DNA of 24,199 bases from a virus, in the IMG/VR virus record IMGVR_UViG_3300042540_000050, positions 1 to 24,199 of that record; one strand, written 5' to 3'. This document shows, one piece after another, positions 9,704-16,188 of this stretch. The translations under genes were made by a program, and so were the position numbers. How positions within the stretch are numbered: the first letter of the stretch is position 1; each line of letters begins with the position of its first letter. Below the pieces are notes generated by a model that saw only the letters and a list, made by a program, of their open reading frames with translations, had not been told where the DNA came from and did not search any database.

Positions 9704-9714
9704 TTCCGTACAAT
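9682..9714 (+). promoter_or_regulatory. Possible promoter before the tail-fibre gene
   Basis: The 33-nt gap between the ejection and fibre genes contains TACAAT at 9709-9714, a fair -10 hexamer. The nearest -35-like sequence is TTCAAG at 9682-9687, inside the preceding gene and 21 nt away, which is too far for a standard sigma70 promoter. TACAAT is also the best -10 of the leftward promoter at 20745-20750. An AAAGGA ribosome binding site follows at 9724-9729. Weakly supported; it may only mark an AT-rich gap. Confidence 0.2.
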
Positions 9715-9736
9715 TTACAACTGAAAGGATTGAGCC

Positions 9737-11161
9737 ATGAGCGTCCCAATTTCCAACGTGACCAGGCGAGTGGTGTATGTGGCCAGTGGCACTGGCCCTT
9801 ACAACTTTACTTTTGAGATTCTGAGCAACACTGATGTCGCGGTTTACCGCGATGAAACTCTGTTGACGTTGACCACCGATTACTCCGTGACCATCAACAG
9901 CAATGGCACCGGGTACATCACCTTGGCTGCGTCACCAACTGGGGCAGATCAGATCGCCATTGTTGGCAACCGCACCATCCAGCGAACCACAGACTTCGTG
10001 ACTGGTGGCGACTTCTTTGCCAACACAGTGAACGACGAGATGGATCAGCAGACCATCTTTGCCCAGCAAAATGCCGAGGCAATTCAGCGTGCGCTTATTG
10101 CTCCGCAGACTGACCCGACAAACATCAACATGACGCTGCCGCGAGCTTCGCTGCGCGCCAACAAAACGCTTGGCTTTGACTCTTCTGGCAACCCAGCTCT
10201 TGGCGAGACTCTTGGAACAAACCGAGGGAACTGGGCAAGCGGCACGTTGTATTACGTCCGAGACATTGTCAAAGACACCAGCAACAACAACATTTGGCAG
10301 TGCTTGACGCAGCACACATCAACTGGTTCGCAGCCAATCAACACCAACACAGACAGCGCAAAATGGTCTCTGTTGGTGGATGCTGCGAGTGCCAGCACCT
10401 CGGCCACCAATGCTGCGGCATCAGCCTCTGCTGCTGCCACATCCGCAACAAACGCAAGCAACAGCGCAAGCGCGGCCAGCACATCAGCGTCCAACGCTTC
10501 TACCAGTGCTACCAATGCGGCCAGCTCGGCCACATCTGCAAGCAACGCGCAGACCGCAGCCGAGGCAGCACGCGATCAGACGCTGGCTGTTTACGATTCC
10601 TTTGATGACCGATACCTGGGTAGCAAGACCAGCGACCCATCTGTTGACAATGACGGCAACGCGCTGGTGGCTGGATCGCTGTATTTCAACAGCGTGTCTG
10701 GAATTATGAAGCTGTACACCGGCAGCGCATGGGTGGCTGCTTATGTGCAGGGCGTGGCAAGCAGCATCAACTTCACCCCTGCTGGTGGCGTGGCTGCGAC
10801 CAATGTGCAAGCAGCGATTCAGGAACTGGACACAGAAAAAGTACCTCGCACATCAACAACTGGATCGGCTCTTGTTCCGGCTGGTACAACGGGTGAGAGG
10901 GACGGCAGCCCTGCAACTGGTTATTTCCGTTTCAACTCTACTCTGTCTAAGTTTGAAGGCTACAACGGCACAGCATGGGGATCTGTTGGCGGTGGAGCAA
11001 CAGGTGGTGGGACTGATGAAATCTTTGTGGAGAACGGCCAGAACGTCACCACAAACTACACCATCCCGTCCACACGCAACGCCATGAGCACAGGCCCGAT
11101 CACGGTTGACTCGGGCGTTACAGTAACAATCTCCAGCGGCTCACGCTGGGTGGTCCTTTAA
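9737..11161 (+). CDS. Tail fibre protein with T7 gp17-like N-terminal domain
   Basis: This 474-residue protein has the layout of a podovirus side fibre. Residues 1-150 resemble the T7 gp17 N-terminal attachment domain: a PYNFTFEILSNTDVAVYRD beta segment, a D-Y-S-V-T hairpin, then IAIVGNRTIQRTTDF. Residues about 215-280 are an Ala/Ser/Thr/Asn heptad-like low-complexity shaft, probably a trimeric coiled coil. Residues about 285-340 contain GSLYFNSVSGIMKLYTGSAW, and a similar unit, GYFRFNSTLSKFEGYNGTAW, occurs near residue 395; these are fibre modules common in phages. The C-terminus, ITVDSGVTVTISSGSRWVVL, is a small beta cap. AAAGGA at 9724-9729 is 7 nt from the ATG. The N-terminus should bind the nozzle/adaptor; with no long receptor-binding tip here, the short proteins downstream may supply specificity (inference). 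Confidence 0.85.
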   Translation: MSVPISNVTRRVVYVASGTGPYNFTFEILSNTDVAVYRDETLLTLTTDYSVTINSNGTGYITLAASPTGADQIAIVGNRTIQRTTDFVTGGDFFANTVNDEMDQQTIFAQQNAEAIQRALIAPQTDPTNINMTLPRASLRANKTLGFDSSGNPALGETLGTNRGNWASGTLYYVRDIVKDTSNNNIWQCLTQHTSTGSQPINTNTDSAKWSLLVDAASASTSATNAAASASAAATSATNASNSASAASTSASNASTSATNAASSATSASNAQTAAEAARDQTLAVYDSFDDRYLGSKTSDPSVDNDGNALVAGSLYFNSVSGIMKLYTGSAWVAAYVQGVASSINFTPAGGVAATNVQAAIQELDTEKVPRTSTTGSALVPAGTTGERDGSPATGYFRFNSTLSKFEGYNGTAWGSVGGGATGGGTDEIFVENGQNVTTNYTIPSTRNAMSTGPITVDSGVTVTISSGSRWVVL

Positions 11162-11171
11162 GGGGTAAGAC

Positions 11172-11699
11172 ATGACAGTAGTTATCGACGGAACAAACGG
11201 AATCGACACGCCTGACTTGGCTTCTACGGGGCCAATTACCGGAACCACGGGTACTTTTAGTGCTGGCGTGTCTGGAACCACGGGTACTTTTAGTGCTGGC
11301 GTGTCTGGAACCACGGGTACGTTTAGCGCTGCCGTGTCTGGCACAACCGGTACTTTCACTTCAGGTGTAAGCGTTGGCCCGTCCGTTACTTTTGGTGATG
11401 CAACAGTTCAAACTACGGCGGCTGGCGCTCCTACAACAGCGCAGGTTCTTACAGCAACAGCAGGGGCAACAGCAGGCGGCGTGGGTACTTATGCGTTTCT
11501 GAGAAACTCAATAGGCGGATCGAATGTGTTTGGTGGAACCGCTGCTGGCGGTGTTCTTCAGGCAGTTTCCTTATCGACAGATGGCAGCAGCATTGGTGGC
11601 GGTGCTGTGGGAGCTTCCATGTCGGGAACTTGGAGGGCTATGTCTTATCCGCAAGCATCCTACACATACCCAATGGGACTTTATTTGAGAATTTCTTAA
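11172..11699 (+). CDS. Short fibre-like protein with 11-residue tandem repeats
   Basis: This 175-residue protein has almost no charged residues beyond the first 15 and is rich in Gly, Ser, Thr, Ala and Val. After the opening VVIDGTNGIDTPDLASTG it carries four tandem copies of an 11-residue unit of the type GTTGTFSAGVS (residues 24-67), which would suit a trimeric beta-helix or triple beta-spiral shaft. The second half contains FGDATVQTTA, a short motif I associate with phage fibre proteins, and a Gly-rich C-terminal domain ending WRAMSYPQASYTYPMGLYLR, a plausible receptor-facing tip. An AAGGGG ribosome binding site lies at about 11160. It follows the main fibre by 10 nt, so it is probably co-expressed as a fibre extension or a second fibre. 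Function is inferred from composition and context. Confidence 0.65.
   Translation: MTVVIDGTNGIDTPDLASTGPITGTTGTFSAGVSGTTGTFSAGVSGTTGTFSAAVSGTTGTFTSGVSVGPSVTFGDATVQTTAAGAPTTAQVLTATAGATAGGVGTYAFLRNSIGGSNVFGGTAAGGVLQAVSLSTDGSSIGGGAVGASMSGTWRAMSYPQASYTYPMGLYLRIS
11241..11372 (+). repeat. Four 33-bp in-frame tandem repeats
   Basis: Units are 11241-11273, 11274-11306, 11307-11339 and 11340-11372. The first two are identical base for base; the third differs at a few positions and the fourth is clearly diverged. There are no spacers, and each unit is exactly 11 codons, so copy number can change without breaking the frame. This looks like recent duplication within a fibre gene, not CRISPR. Confidence 0.9.
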
Positions 11700-11711
11700 A
11701 AGGAAAACAAC

Positions 11712-11963
11712 ATGCAAGCGACCCTTACATCCCTGACAAACCCAAAATGGGCAAATGCCGAGCACACCGCTATCGACTGCGAAATCACAACCAGCCAATT
11801 TGGCGATGAAGTTCTTCCATTCACTGCTTCACAAAACGATGTTGAAGCGCATGGCCGTGCCATTTTTGCTGATATTGTTTCTGGCAAATACGGTCCAATT
11901 GCTGAATACGTTGCGCCGCCAGAGAAAGTACAGCCCGCTGTAGACGGAGCGCAAACGCTGTGA
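11712..11963 (+). CDS. Small tail-module protein, unknown function
   Basis: This 83-residue soluble protein has an AAGGA ribosome binding site directly after the previous stop. Its sequence (for example LTNPKWANAEHTAIDCEI and FGDEVLPFTASQNDVEAHG) is like small proteins I recall next to fibre genes in many proteobacterial phages, sometimes labelled tail assembly or fibre-assembly chaperones. The pattern of two short beta segments, a helix (EAHGRAIFADIVSGKYG) and an acidic/proline tail is compact. Position among fibre genes supports a fibre-folding or tail-associated role, but nothing in the sequence proves it. Confidence 0.6.
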   Translation: MQATLTSLTNPKWANAEHTAIDCEITTSQFGDEVLPFTASQNDVEAHGRAIFADIVSGKYGPIAEYVAPPEKVQPAVDGAQTL

Positions 11964-12028
11964 TCGCCATCACCCCTCGCTTTAGTGTCACTCAAGACGG
12001 CGCAACGCTGAATAAGGAACAACCATGA
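11960..12028 (+). CDS. Possible 22-residue ORF in fibre intergenic gap
   Basis: A GTG at 11960 overlaps the preceding TGA and opens a 22-codon frame (beginning IAITPRFSVTQDG) that ends with TGA overlapping the next ATG as ATGA. It fills an otherwise empty 61-nt gap exactly, like the coupled genes elsewhere here. A GGAG at 11946-11949 is about 10 nt upstream. The peptide is very short with no recognisable motif, and the AAGGA for the next gene lies inside it, so chance or a decayed gene remnant is equally likely. Confidence 0.2.
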   Translation: MIAITPRFSVTQDGATLNKEQP

Positions 12029-12648
12029 GTAAAGTCGCTCTCTCCGGCAACGCCAGCGGCACAGGCACGTTCACGATTGCCAGCCCCAACAGCAACACCG
12101 ACCGAACCCTGACGCTGCCTGACAATACGGGAACTGTTGTGACCACAGGCTCAACTGCGGCTGTTACGCAAGCCATGCTGGCTGCGGGTGTGGCTGGGAA
12201 CGGCCCTGCGTTTAGGGCTTTTTTAGTCAACAATCAAGCATTATCAAATACCGTCGATACAAAAATCACATTGTCTGCTGAATCATTTGATACTACCTCT
12301 TGTTTTAACAACACAGGAAGCACCGTAGGTGGTATCCCAGCGTATGCGTTTTTGCCTAATGTAGCTGGCTATTACCAAATTACCGCCAACGTCGGAGCCA
12401 ATGCAACGTCTGGCTTGACTTATAACTACATTCAAATCAGAAGAAACGGCGCAAATACCGCTTTCTCAATTTATCCCCCATATGCAACAACCACCCAGTA
12501 TGGGTCTTGTTCTGCTTTAGTATTTTTAAACGGCACAACAGACTATATTGAATTATTTGTGCAAGTTAGTGGGTCTGGATCGCTTATTGCGCTAGGCGGC
12601 GATCCTTCCACTTTTCTCTCAGGCTTTTTGGCGAGGGCTTTAGGATGA
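12025..12648 (+). CDS. Fibre/receptor-binding protein, C1q-like jelly-roll candidate
   Basis: This 207-residue protein starts with a short fibre-attachment module: VALSGNASGTGTFTIASPN, then DRTLTLPDNTGTVV, a motif common at the heads of phage short fibres. From about residue 60 the pattern AFRAFLVNNQ, LSAESFDTTSCFNN, YAFLPNVAGYYQITANV, YIQIRRNGANTAF, TDYIELFVQVSGSGS and FLSGFLARAL follows the strand order of C1q/TNF-like trimeric jelly rolls, which occur at phage fibre tips. Charged residues are scarce. AAGGA at 12013-12017 serves the ATG, and the stop overlaps the next start as ATGA. Base composition dips to AT-rich between about 12230 and 12560 relative to its neighbours, which could reflect exchange of the receptor-binding domain. 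The fold call is from pattern only. Confidence 0.65.
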   Translation: MSKVALSGNASGTGTFTIASPNSNTDRTLTLPDNTGTVVTTGSTAAVTQAMLAAGVAGNGPAFRAFLVNNQALSNTVDTKITLSAESFDTTSCFNNTGSTVGGIPAYAFLPNVAGYYQITANVGANATSGLTYNYIQIRRNGANTAFSIYPPYATTTQYGSCSALVFLNGTTDYIELFVQVSGSGSLIALGGDPSTFLSGFLARALG

Positions 12649-12815
12649 CCTTGTACGACAAAATCAAAGCCCTGTATCCTGAGTTGACAGCGCAAGATTT
12701 CATGCCATTTGAAGGCACGATTCGCTTGCAGAACGACTCTGACGGCAACGGCGACTACATTGCTGCGTGGGATCACCCCACACTGGCACGACCAACTCAG
12801 GAGCAATTCGCATGA
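12645..12815 (+). CDS. 56-residue XkdW-like small tail-module protein
   Basis: This short gene lies between two fibre-type genes and overlaps both: ATGA at 12645 with the upstream stop and ATGA at 12812 with the downstream start. The product begins MTLYDKIKALYPEL, contains FEGTIRLQNDSDGNGDYIAAW and ends PTLARPTQEQFA. Small proteins with this head (LYDKIxxLYPELT) and a DGDYI-x-x-W segment are frequent next to phage fibre genes and resemble the XkdW-type family. The precise stop/start fit and coherent composition make it a real gene. Function is unknown; a tail assembly or fibre accessory role is suggested by position only. Confidence 0.7.
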   Translation: MTLYDKIKALYPELTAQDFMPFEGTIRLQNDSDGNGDYIAAWDHPTLARPTQEQFA

Positions 12816-13243
12816 CCATCGAAGTAAACGGCTCAGGCACACTTGGTGGGGTTCTGTCAATCCCCGAGAGCGTGACCATCACGGCTTCAGCGCCAACCTC
12901 TACGACCAACTACGACTACGTGACGCAGTCGGTGCAGTACTACACGACCAACGCAACCACCAACTTCACGTTGAACATTCGCGGCAACGGCTCAACAACG
13001 CTGTCCAGCCTGCTGGCGGTGGGCAAGGCCGTGACGCTGGTGTTGATGGTGACAAACGGCGGCACAGCCTACTACCCCAACGTGATCCAGATTGACGGCA
13101 GCACAATCACTCCTGAGTGGCAGGGCGGCACAGCGCCAACGGGCGGCAACGCCAACAGCATTGACGTCTACACCTTCACGGTCATCAAGACTGCAGCAAC
13201 GCCCACATACGTTGTGCTGGGCGCTCAGACGCAGTTCACATAA
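12812..13243 (+). CDS. Small beta-rich tail/fibre accessory protein
   Basis: This 143-residue, Thr/Ser/Gly/Asn-rich protein has almost no charge, typical of virion surface beta structure. The head, EVNGSGTLGGVLSIPESVT, is followed by repeated strand-like segments (YDYVTQSVQYYTTN, FTLNIRGNGSTT, AVTLVLMVTNGGTAYYPNVI, IDVYTFTVIKT) and the tail YVVLGAQTQF. I chose ATG 12812, which overlaps the previous stop as ATGA, over an upstream GTG at 12767 that would overlap the previous gene by 49 nt. It resembles proteins found before glycine-rich tail proteins in several phages, but I cannot name a family. A role as fibre tip or decoration protein is inferred. Confidence 0.6.
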   Translation: MTIEVNGSGTLGGVLSIPESVTITASAPTSTTNYDYVTQSVQYYTTNATTNFTLNIRGNGSTTLSSLLAVGKAVTLVLMVTNGGTAYYPNVIQIDGSTITPEWQGGTAPTGGNANSIDVYTFTVIKTAATPTYVVLGAQTQFT

Positions 13244-13252
13244 AGGCGGGTT

Positions 13253-14065
13253 ATGCCAATCCTTACAACTCGTGCTCTCTCCAGCGCAAGGGGCTTTGGC
13301 TTCGGGGGTGGCGCACGGTTTTTGTTGACCGTCAGCGCCAACCAGTCCAACTTCAACCTGCGCACGTATGCGCTGGCAAACGGCTGGAACGGGAGCGCTC
13401 GGCTTGTCGTAACGATCAACGGGGGTGTGACCCTCAGCAGCACCAGCACGGCCACCCCGGCGTGTACCGTCAGCGGCTCCTTCCCCGGGGGCGTGAGCCT
13501 CATCAACAACGGCCTGATCTACGGTCGCGGGGGTAACGGCGGTGGTGGTGGAACATGGTCAGGGGCCAGCTCGTTTACCAACGGCGTTGCGGGTGGCGGT
13601 GGTGGCACTGCCTTGTCCGTGTCTTCTGTCATATCCATCACAAACAACGGCACGATTGGTGGTGGCGGCGGTGGCGGTGGTGGCGGCGGCGCTGCAAACC
13701 TGTACAACGCCTACTACTGCGGTGGCGGTGGCGGTGGCGGCGGTATCGGCGTCAGTTCGGCTGGCGCTGGCGGAACCATCACCTATGGAACCGCATACCC
13801 CGGCGCGGCAGGCACTGCCGGAACAATCAGCGCGGCTGGTGGCGGTGGCGCAGGAGGCCTGTACTCAGCCCCTTACTACGGCGGCGGCGCAGGCGGCTCG
13901 GGTGGCGGCTACGGTGCAGCAGGCGGGTCTGGCGTCACAACCCCTTTGGGTTACGCCACAACGTACACTTTCGGTGCCTCTGGCGGCGCAGCAGGTTCTG
14001 CCGTCACCGGAAACTCAAACATCACTTGGGCCACCACTGGAACCCGACTCGGACCAATCAGCTAA
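13253..14065 (+). CDS. Glycine-rich tail adhesin candidate (polyglycine)
   Basis: In this 270-residue protein the N-terminal 95 residues look folded (FLLTVSANQSNFNLRTYALA and a V-V-T-I-N-G-G-V-T-L beta segment). The remainder is dominated by glycine tracts, including an uninterrupted run of 11 near 13660-13690, separated by short aromatic or polar insertions such as NLYNAYYC and LYSAPYYG. Similar architecture is known in T-even/S16 gp38-type adhesins, where glycine tracts pack as polyglycine-II helices and the loops between them bind the receptor; this is an analogy, not homology I can demonstrate. The glycine tracts use mixed GGT and GGC codons, so they are not simple trinucleotide slippage products. 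The ribosome binding site AAAGGCGGG follows the upstream stop. It probably determines host range, exposed at a fibre tip or particle surface. Confidence 0.65.
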   Translation: MPILTTRALSSARGFGFGGGARFLLTVSANQSNFNLRTYALANGWNGSARLVVTINGGVTLSSTSTATPACTVSGSFPGGVSLINNGLIYGRGGNGGGGGTWSGASSFTNGVAGGGGGTALSVSSVISITNNGTIGGGGGGGGGGGAANLYNAYYCGGGGGGGGIGVSSAGAGGTITYGTAYPGAAGTAGTISAAGGGGAGGLYSAPYYGGGAGGSGGGYGAAGGSGVTTPLGYATTYTFGASGGAAGSAVTGNSNITWATTGTRLGPIS

Positions 14066-14076
14066 GGAACAAAGAC

Positions 14077-14355
14077 ATGAGCATCGACTTCAACTACGAA
14101 ATCATCGCGGTGGACGAGGCCGCAAAGTGCATGGAGGTGGTCTACACCGCCCAAGGTCGTCAGACGATGCACATCGGCGCACGCTTGCCTTTTGATGGTG
14201 AGGCGCTGGAGGCAGTCATCCGCATGTACGCCCCAATCCGCTACTGGGAAGAGCAAGAGCTGACCGTGGTTGCCCCTGCTGTTGGCACATCCGGATTTTT
14301 GGCCGCGCCGGTCGTCAGTGAAGTTCCGCCACCTTCCAACAATCAGTCCGAGTAA
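14077..14355 (+). CDS. Small acidic protein at the end of the fibre module
   Basis: This 92-residue protein begins MSIDFNYEIIAVDEAAKC and continues VVYTAQGRQTMHIGARLPFDG and VIRMYAPIRYWEEQE, then a Val/Pro-rich tail. AAGGA lies just after the upstream stop, with the ATG at 14077; the much longer frame extending upstream through the glycine-rich gene is a shadow. The N-terminal half reads as a small alternating beta/helix domain. I recall similar short proteins after fibre genes of betaproteobacterial phages, but no function is established to my knowledge. It is the last gene before the lysis cassette, separated by 32 nt. Confidence 0.6.
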   Translation: MSIDFNYEIIAVDEAAKCMEVVYTAQGRQTMHIGARLPFDGEALEAVIRMYAPIRYWEEQELTVVAPAVGTSGFLAAPVVSEVPPPSNNQSE

Positions 14356-14387
14356 AATCTGACAACATTTTTTAGCTGAGTTAAGAC

Positions 14388-14612
14388 ATGGACAACCAAC
14401 AACTCTTCAACCTCGTAGTATCGGTAGCCGGGTTCTTGGCGATCTATGTCATCAACAACCTGACGCGCACAATCCAGCGTCTGGAAGACAAGGTAAACGA
14501 GCTGCCGCACACTTATGTGGCTAAGGACGACTACCGGTCTGACATCACAGAGATCAAGTCGATGGTCAAGCAAATTTTTGACAAGCTGGACGGCAAAGCC
14601 GATAAGCCATGA
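14388..14612 (+). CDS. Small membrane protein with coiled coil (lysis cassette)
   Basis: The 74-residue product has one N-terminal membrane segment (about residues 6-24, LFNLVVSVAGFLAIYVINN) followed by a charged helical region with heptad-like spacing (LEDKVNELP and ITEIKSMVKQIFDKL). The AT-rich 32-nt leader carries a weak AGTTAAG ribosome binding site. It opens a run of overlapping small membrane-protein genes ending in holin and endolysin, so a role in lysis control, as an accessory holin, antiholin or inner-membrane spanin-like protein, is plausible. It is not clearly XhlA-like, since the membrane helix is at the N-terminus. Stop overlaps the next start as ATGA. Confidence 0.6.
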   Translation: MDNQQLFNLVVSVAGFLAIYVINNLTRTIQRLEDKVNELPHTYVAKDDYRSDITEIKSMVKQIFDKLDGKADKP

Positions 14613-14701
14613 GAGACTTCGCCGAGGCTCTGGTCGCGGCGATTCTGATTGTCGGTATTGTCGTTTGGACGGTAAAAATTGTAGTTGAGGTGTTGAGATG
14701 A
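14609..14701 (+). CDS. 30-residue single-TM peptide in lysis cassette
   Basis: A 30-codon gene fits exactly between its neighbours, with ATGA overlaps at both ends (14609 and 14698). The peptide has a short acidic head (MRDFAEAL), a continuous hydrophobic core (VAAILIVGIVVWTVKIVV) and ends EVLR, so it is a minimal transmembrane peptide. The double ATGA fit and the non-random hydrophobic composition argue that it is translated. In this position it could be a tiny holin, pinholin or regulator of the larger holin, but no family is recognised. Confidence 0.55.
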   Translation: MRDFAEALVAAILIVGIVVWTVKIVVEVLR

Positions 14702-15144
14702 TTGCAGAAATTGCTGCGGCCAACGCTGCGTTTGCAGTCATCAAAGGCGCTCTGGCTAACGGCAAAGAGCTGCACCAGCTCGGCTCGCGGGTCTTTGACT
14801 ACTTCGACAACAAGGCCAAGATTCAGGAGAACGCCACCAAGAAGGGCAACAGCTCTGATCTTGAAGAGTTCATGGCGCTGGAGCGACTCAAGCAGCAGGA
14901 AGAAGAACTGCGTGAGCGCATGGTCTACGCTGGCCGCCCCGGCATGTGGGACGACTGGGTCAAGTTCCAAGCCATGGCTGCCCGTAAGCGCAGAGAAGCC
15001 AAAGAAGCTGCCGCCCGTGAAGCCCTCAGACGCAAGGAAAGCCTTGCGAGGATGACCGAGTACATCGCTATGGGCATGGTGGCAGTTGTCCTTGCCGGAC
15101 TGATTATTTACGGGATCGTTTTATACATCAGGTATTTGCGATGA
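14698..15144 (+). CDS. Tail-anchored membrane protein with basic coiled coil
   Basis: The 148-residue product has an Ala-rich N-terminal helix (residues 1-20), a long charged helical body (about 35-118, with LERLKQQEEELRERM and a very basic ARKRREAKEAAAREALRRKE run), and a C-terminal membrane segment at about 122-144 (IAMGMVAVVLAGLIIYGIVL) ending in IRYLR. By the positive-inside rule most of the protein would be cytoplasmic. This is the reverse of Rz-type spanins, so I do not call it a spanin. A tryptophan-containing patch (RPGMWDDWVKF) interrupts the coiled coil. It is translationally coupled at both ends (ATGA). Function is unknown; the lysis context is the only clue. Confidence 0.6.
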   Translation: MIAEIAAANAAFAVIKGALANGKELHQLGSRVFDYFDNKAKIQENATKKGNSSDLEEFMALERLKQQEEELRERMVYAGRPGMWDDWVKFQAMAARKRREAKEAAAREALRRKESLARMTEYIAMGMVAVVLAGLIIYGIVLYIRYLR

Positions 15145-15758
15145 GTGACGAGAAGCTGAACGCCAACACAACCCTAGACAAAGTGCTCGGGTATGTGGAC
15201 TCGCCGTTCAAGCTGTTTGCCATCCTCATCATGGGCATCGTGGCGTTCTCGGGTTACTTCGTTTGGCAGAACCAAGAGTTCATGCGGGACGCCTACAAGG
15301 AATCCAAAAAGCTGCCCGAGATCAACACTAGCCGGGCAGATGACGCCAGCTCAATGCTGTTCAAGAATACCGGTGCAACCGTGGTAGCCATCTTCAAGGT
15401 CAACCCGCTGTTTGGCAGCCGGGTGCTGTACCGGGCATATACCAAGGATGGACGGGATAAGTCCGTGGAGGACATCGACGTGGGCCTGTTCAGCCAGAAC
15501 TCGGCCAACAATGCCGACGTCATCAAGCTGATGACCAACGACATCCCCTGCTCTGAGTACCGATACGCTCAGTCTGAAGTTGGGCTGTGGTACATAGAAA
15601 AGGGTGTGGGGTTTACTTGCCGGGTAAGTGTTCCACCAGACAGCCACAGGTTTGTGGGCCAGATCACGGTTGGCTGGACGCAGCAGCCTGAGAACATTGA
15701 GCAAGTGAAATTCATGCTGGAGATTGCCAGCGCCATGTTGACCAAAAGGGGGAATTGA
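15141..15758 (+). CDS. N-terminally anchored protein of the lysis cassette, unknown
   Basis: The 205-residue product has a short polar N-terminus, one membrane segment at about residues 22-42 (FKLFAILIMGIVAFSGYFVW) and a 160-residue soluble domain. The soluble domain mixes strands and helices (ATVVAIFKVNPLFGSRVLYRAY; DVIKLMTNDIPCSEYR; HRFVGQITVGWTQQPENIEQ) and contains two cysteines. No lipobox is seen, so it is not an outer-membrane spanin lipoprotein. The topology is ambiguous; if the soluble part is periplasmic it could be a lysis effector or superinfection factor. It sits 1 nt before the holin gene, with the holin ribosome binding site inside its last codons. I do not recognise the family. 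Confidence 0.6.
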   Translation: MSDEKLNANTTLDKVLGYVDSPFKLFAILIMGIVAFSGYFVWQNQEFMRDAYKESKKLPEINTSRADDASSMLFKNTGATVVAIFKVNPLFGSRVLYRAYTKDGRDKSVEDIDVGLFSQNSANNADVIKLMTNDIPCSEYRYAQSEVGLWYIEKGVGFTCRVSVPPDSHRFVGQITVGWTQQPENIEQVKFMLEIASAMLTKRGN

Positions 15759-15759
15759 T

Positions 15760-16188
15760 ATGTTTGCACTTGACGCGCTTTTGAATGTGGGCGGTAAGCT
15801 CATCGACAAGCTGATCCCGGACCCAGAGGCCAAGGCAAAAGCCACGGCTGAATTGGCCAAGATGGCGCAGGACGGTGAGCTGGCCAAGATGGCCAACGAC
15901 ACCAAGCTGTTTGAGACAGAACAGAACAACCTGACCGACCGGCTAAAGGCCGACATGTCGTCAGATTCCTGGCTGTCCAAGAACATCCGACCCATGACCC
16001 TGCTGCTGATCCTTGGCGGTTACTTCACCTTTGCCATGATGAGCGCATTCGACTACGACACCAATCGCAGCTACGTTGAGCTGCTTGGCCAGTGGGGCAT
16101 GCTGGTCATGTCCTTCTACTTTGGTGGCCGCACCCTTGAAAAAATTATGGACATGAAATCTGACAAAAAGGAAAAGGACCAGAAATGA
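15760..16188 (+). CDS. Holin, 3-TM (GTA holin) family-like
   Basis: The 142-residue product has an N-terminal amphipathic segment (LLNVGGKLIDKLIPDPEAKAK), a helical K/E/A-rich region (TAELAKMAQDGELAKMA), two clear membrane segments (about 79-97, MTLLLILGGYFTFAMMSAF; about 107-125, ELLGQWGMLVMSFYFGG) and a charged lysine-rich tail. The IPDPEAKAKA-x-x-E head followed by S-W-L-S-K-N-I-R-P-M before the first hydrophobic helix is the pattern I know from the GTA-type 3-TM holin family. AGGGGG at 15747-15752 gives 7-nt spacing to the ATG. The stop overlaps the endolysin start (ATGA), the classical holin-endolysin pairing. It should form the inner-membrane lesion that lets the signal-less endolysin reach peptidoglycan. 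Confidence 0.8.
   Translation: MFALDALLNVGGKLIDKLIPDPEAKAKATAELAKMAQDGELAKMANDTKLFETEQNNLTDRLKADMSSDSWLSKNIRPMTLLLILGGYFTFAMMSAFDYDTNRSYVELLGQWGMLVMSFYFGGRTLEKIMDMKSDKKEKDQK

Noticed and set aside
11241-11372. 33-bp repeats as a possible CRISPR array
   Set aside because: The units are contiguous with no spacers, are in frame within a fibre-like gene, and diverge progressively.
13542-14195. Long open frames in other plus frames and poly-Pro frame on the minus strand across the glycine-rich gene
   Set aside because: Artefacts of GGN-repeat coding; they read as poly-Val/Ala, poly-Arg/Trp and poly-Pro without independent signals.
9737-14355. Diversity-generating retroelement acting on the fibre module
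   Set aside because: No reverse transcriptase and no template/variable repeat pair with adenine-biased substitutions could be seen in the window.
14356-14387. Promoter before the lysis cassette (CTGACA at 14359-14364)
   Set aside because: The -35-like hexamer is good, but the sequence 16-18 nt downstream has only a 3/6 match to a -10.
14698-15144. Rz-type spanin
   Set aside because: The membrane segment is at the C-terminus and the coiled coil would be cytoplasmic, opposite to Rz; no Rz1-like lipoprotein is nested in or near it.
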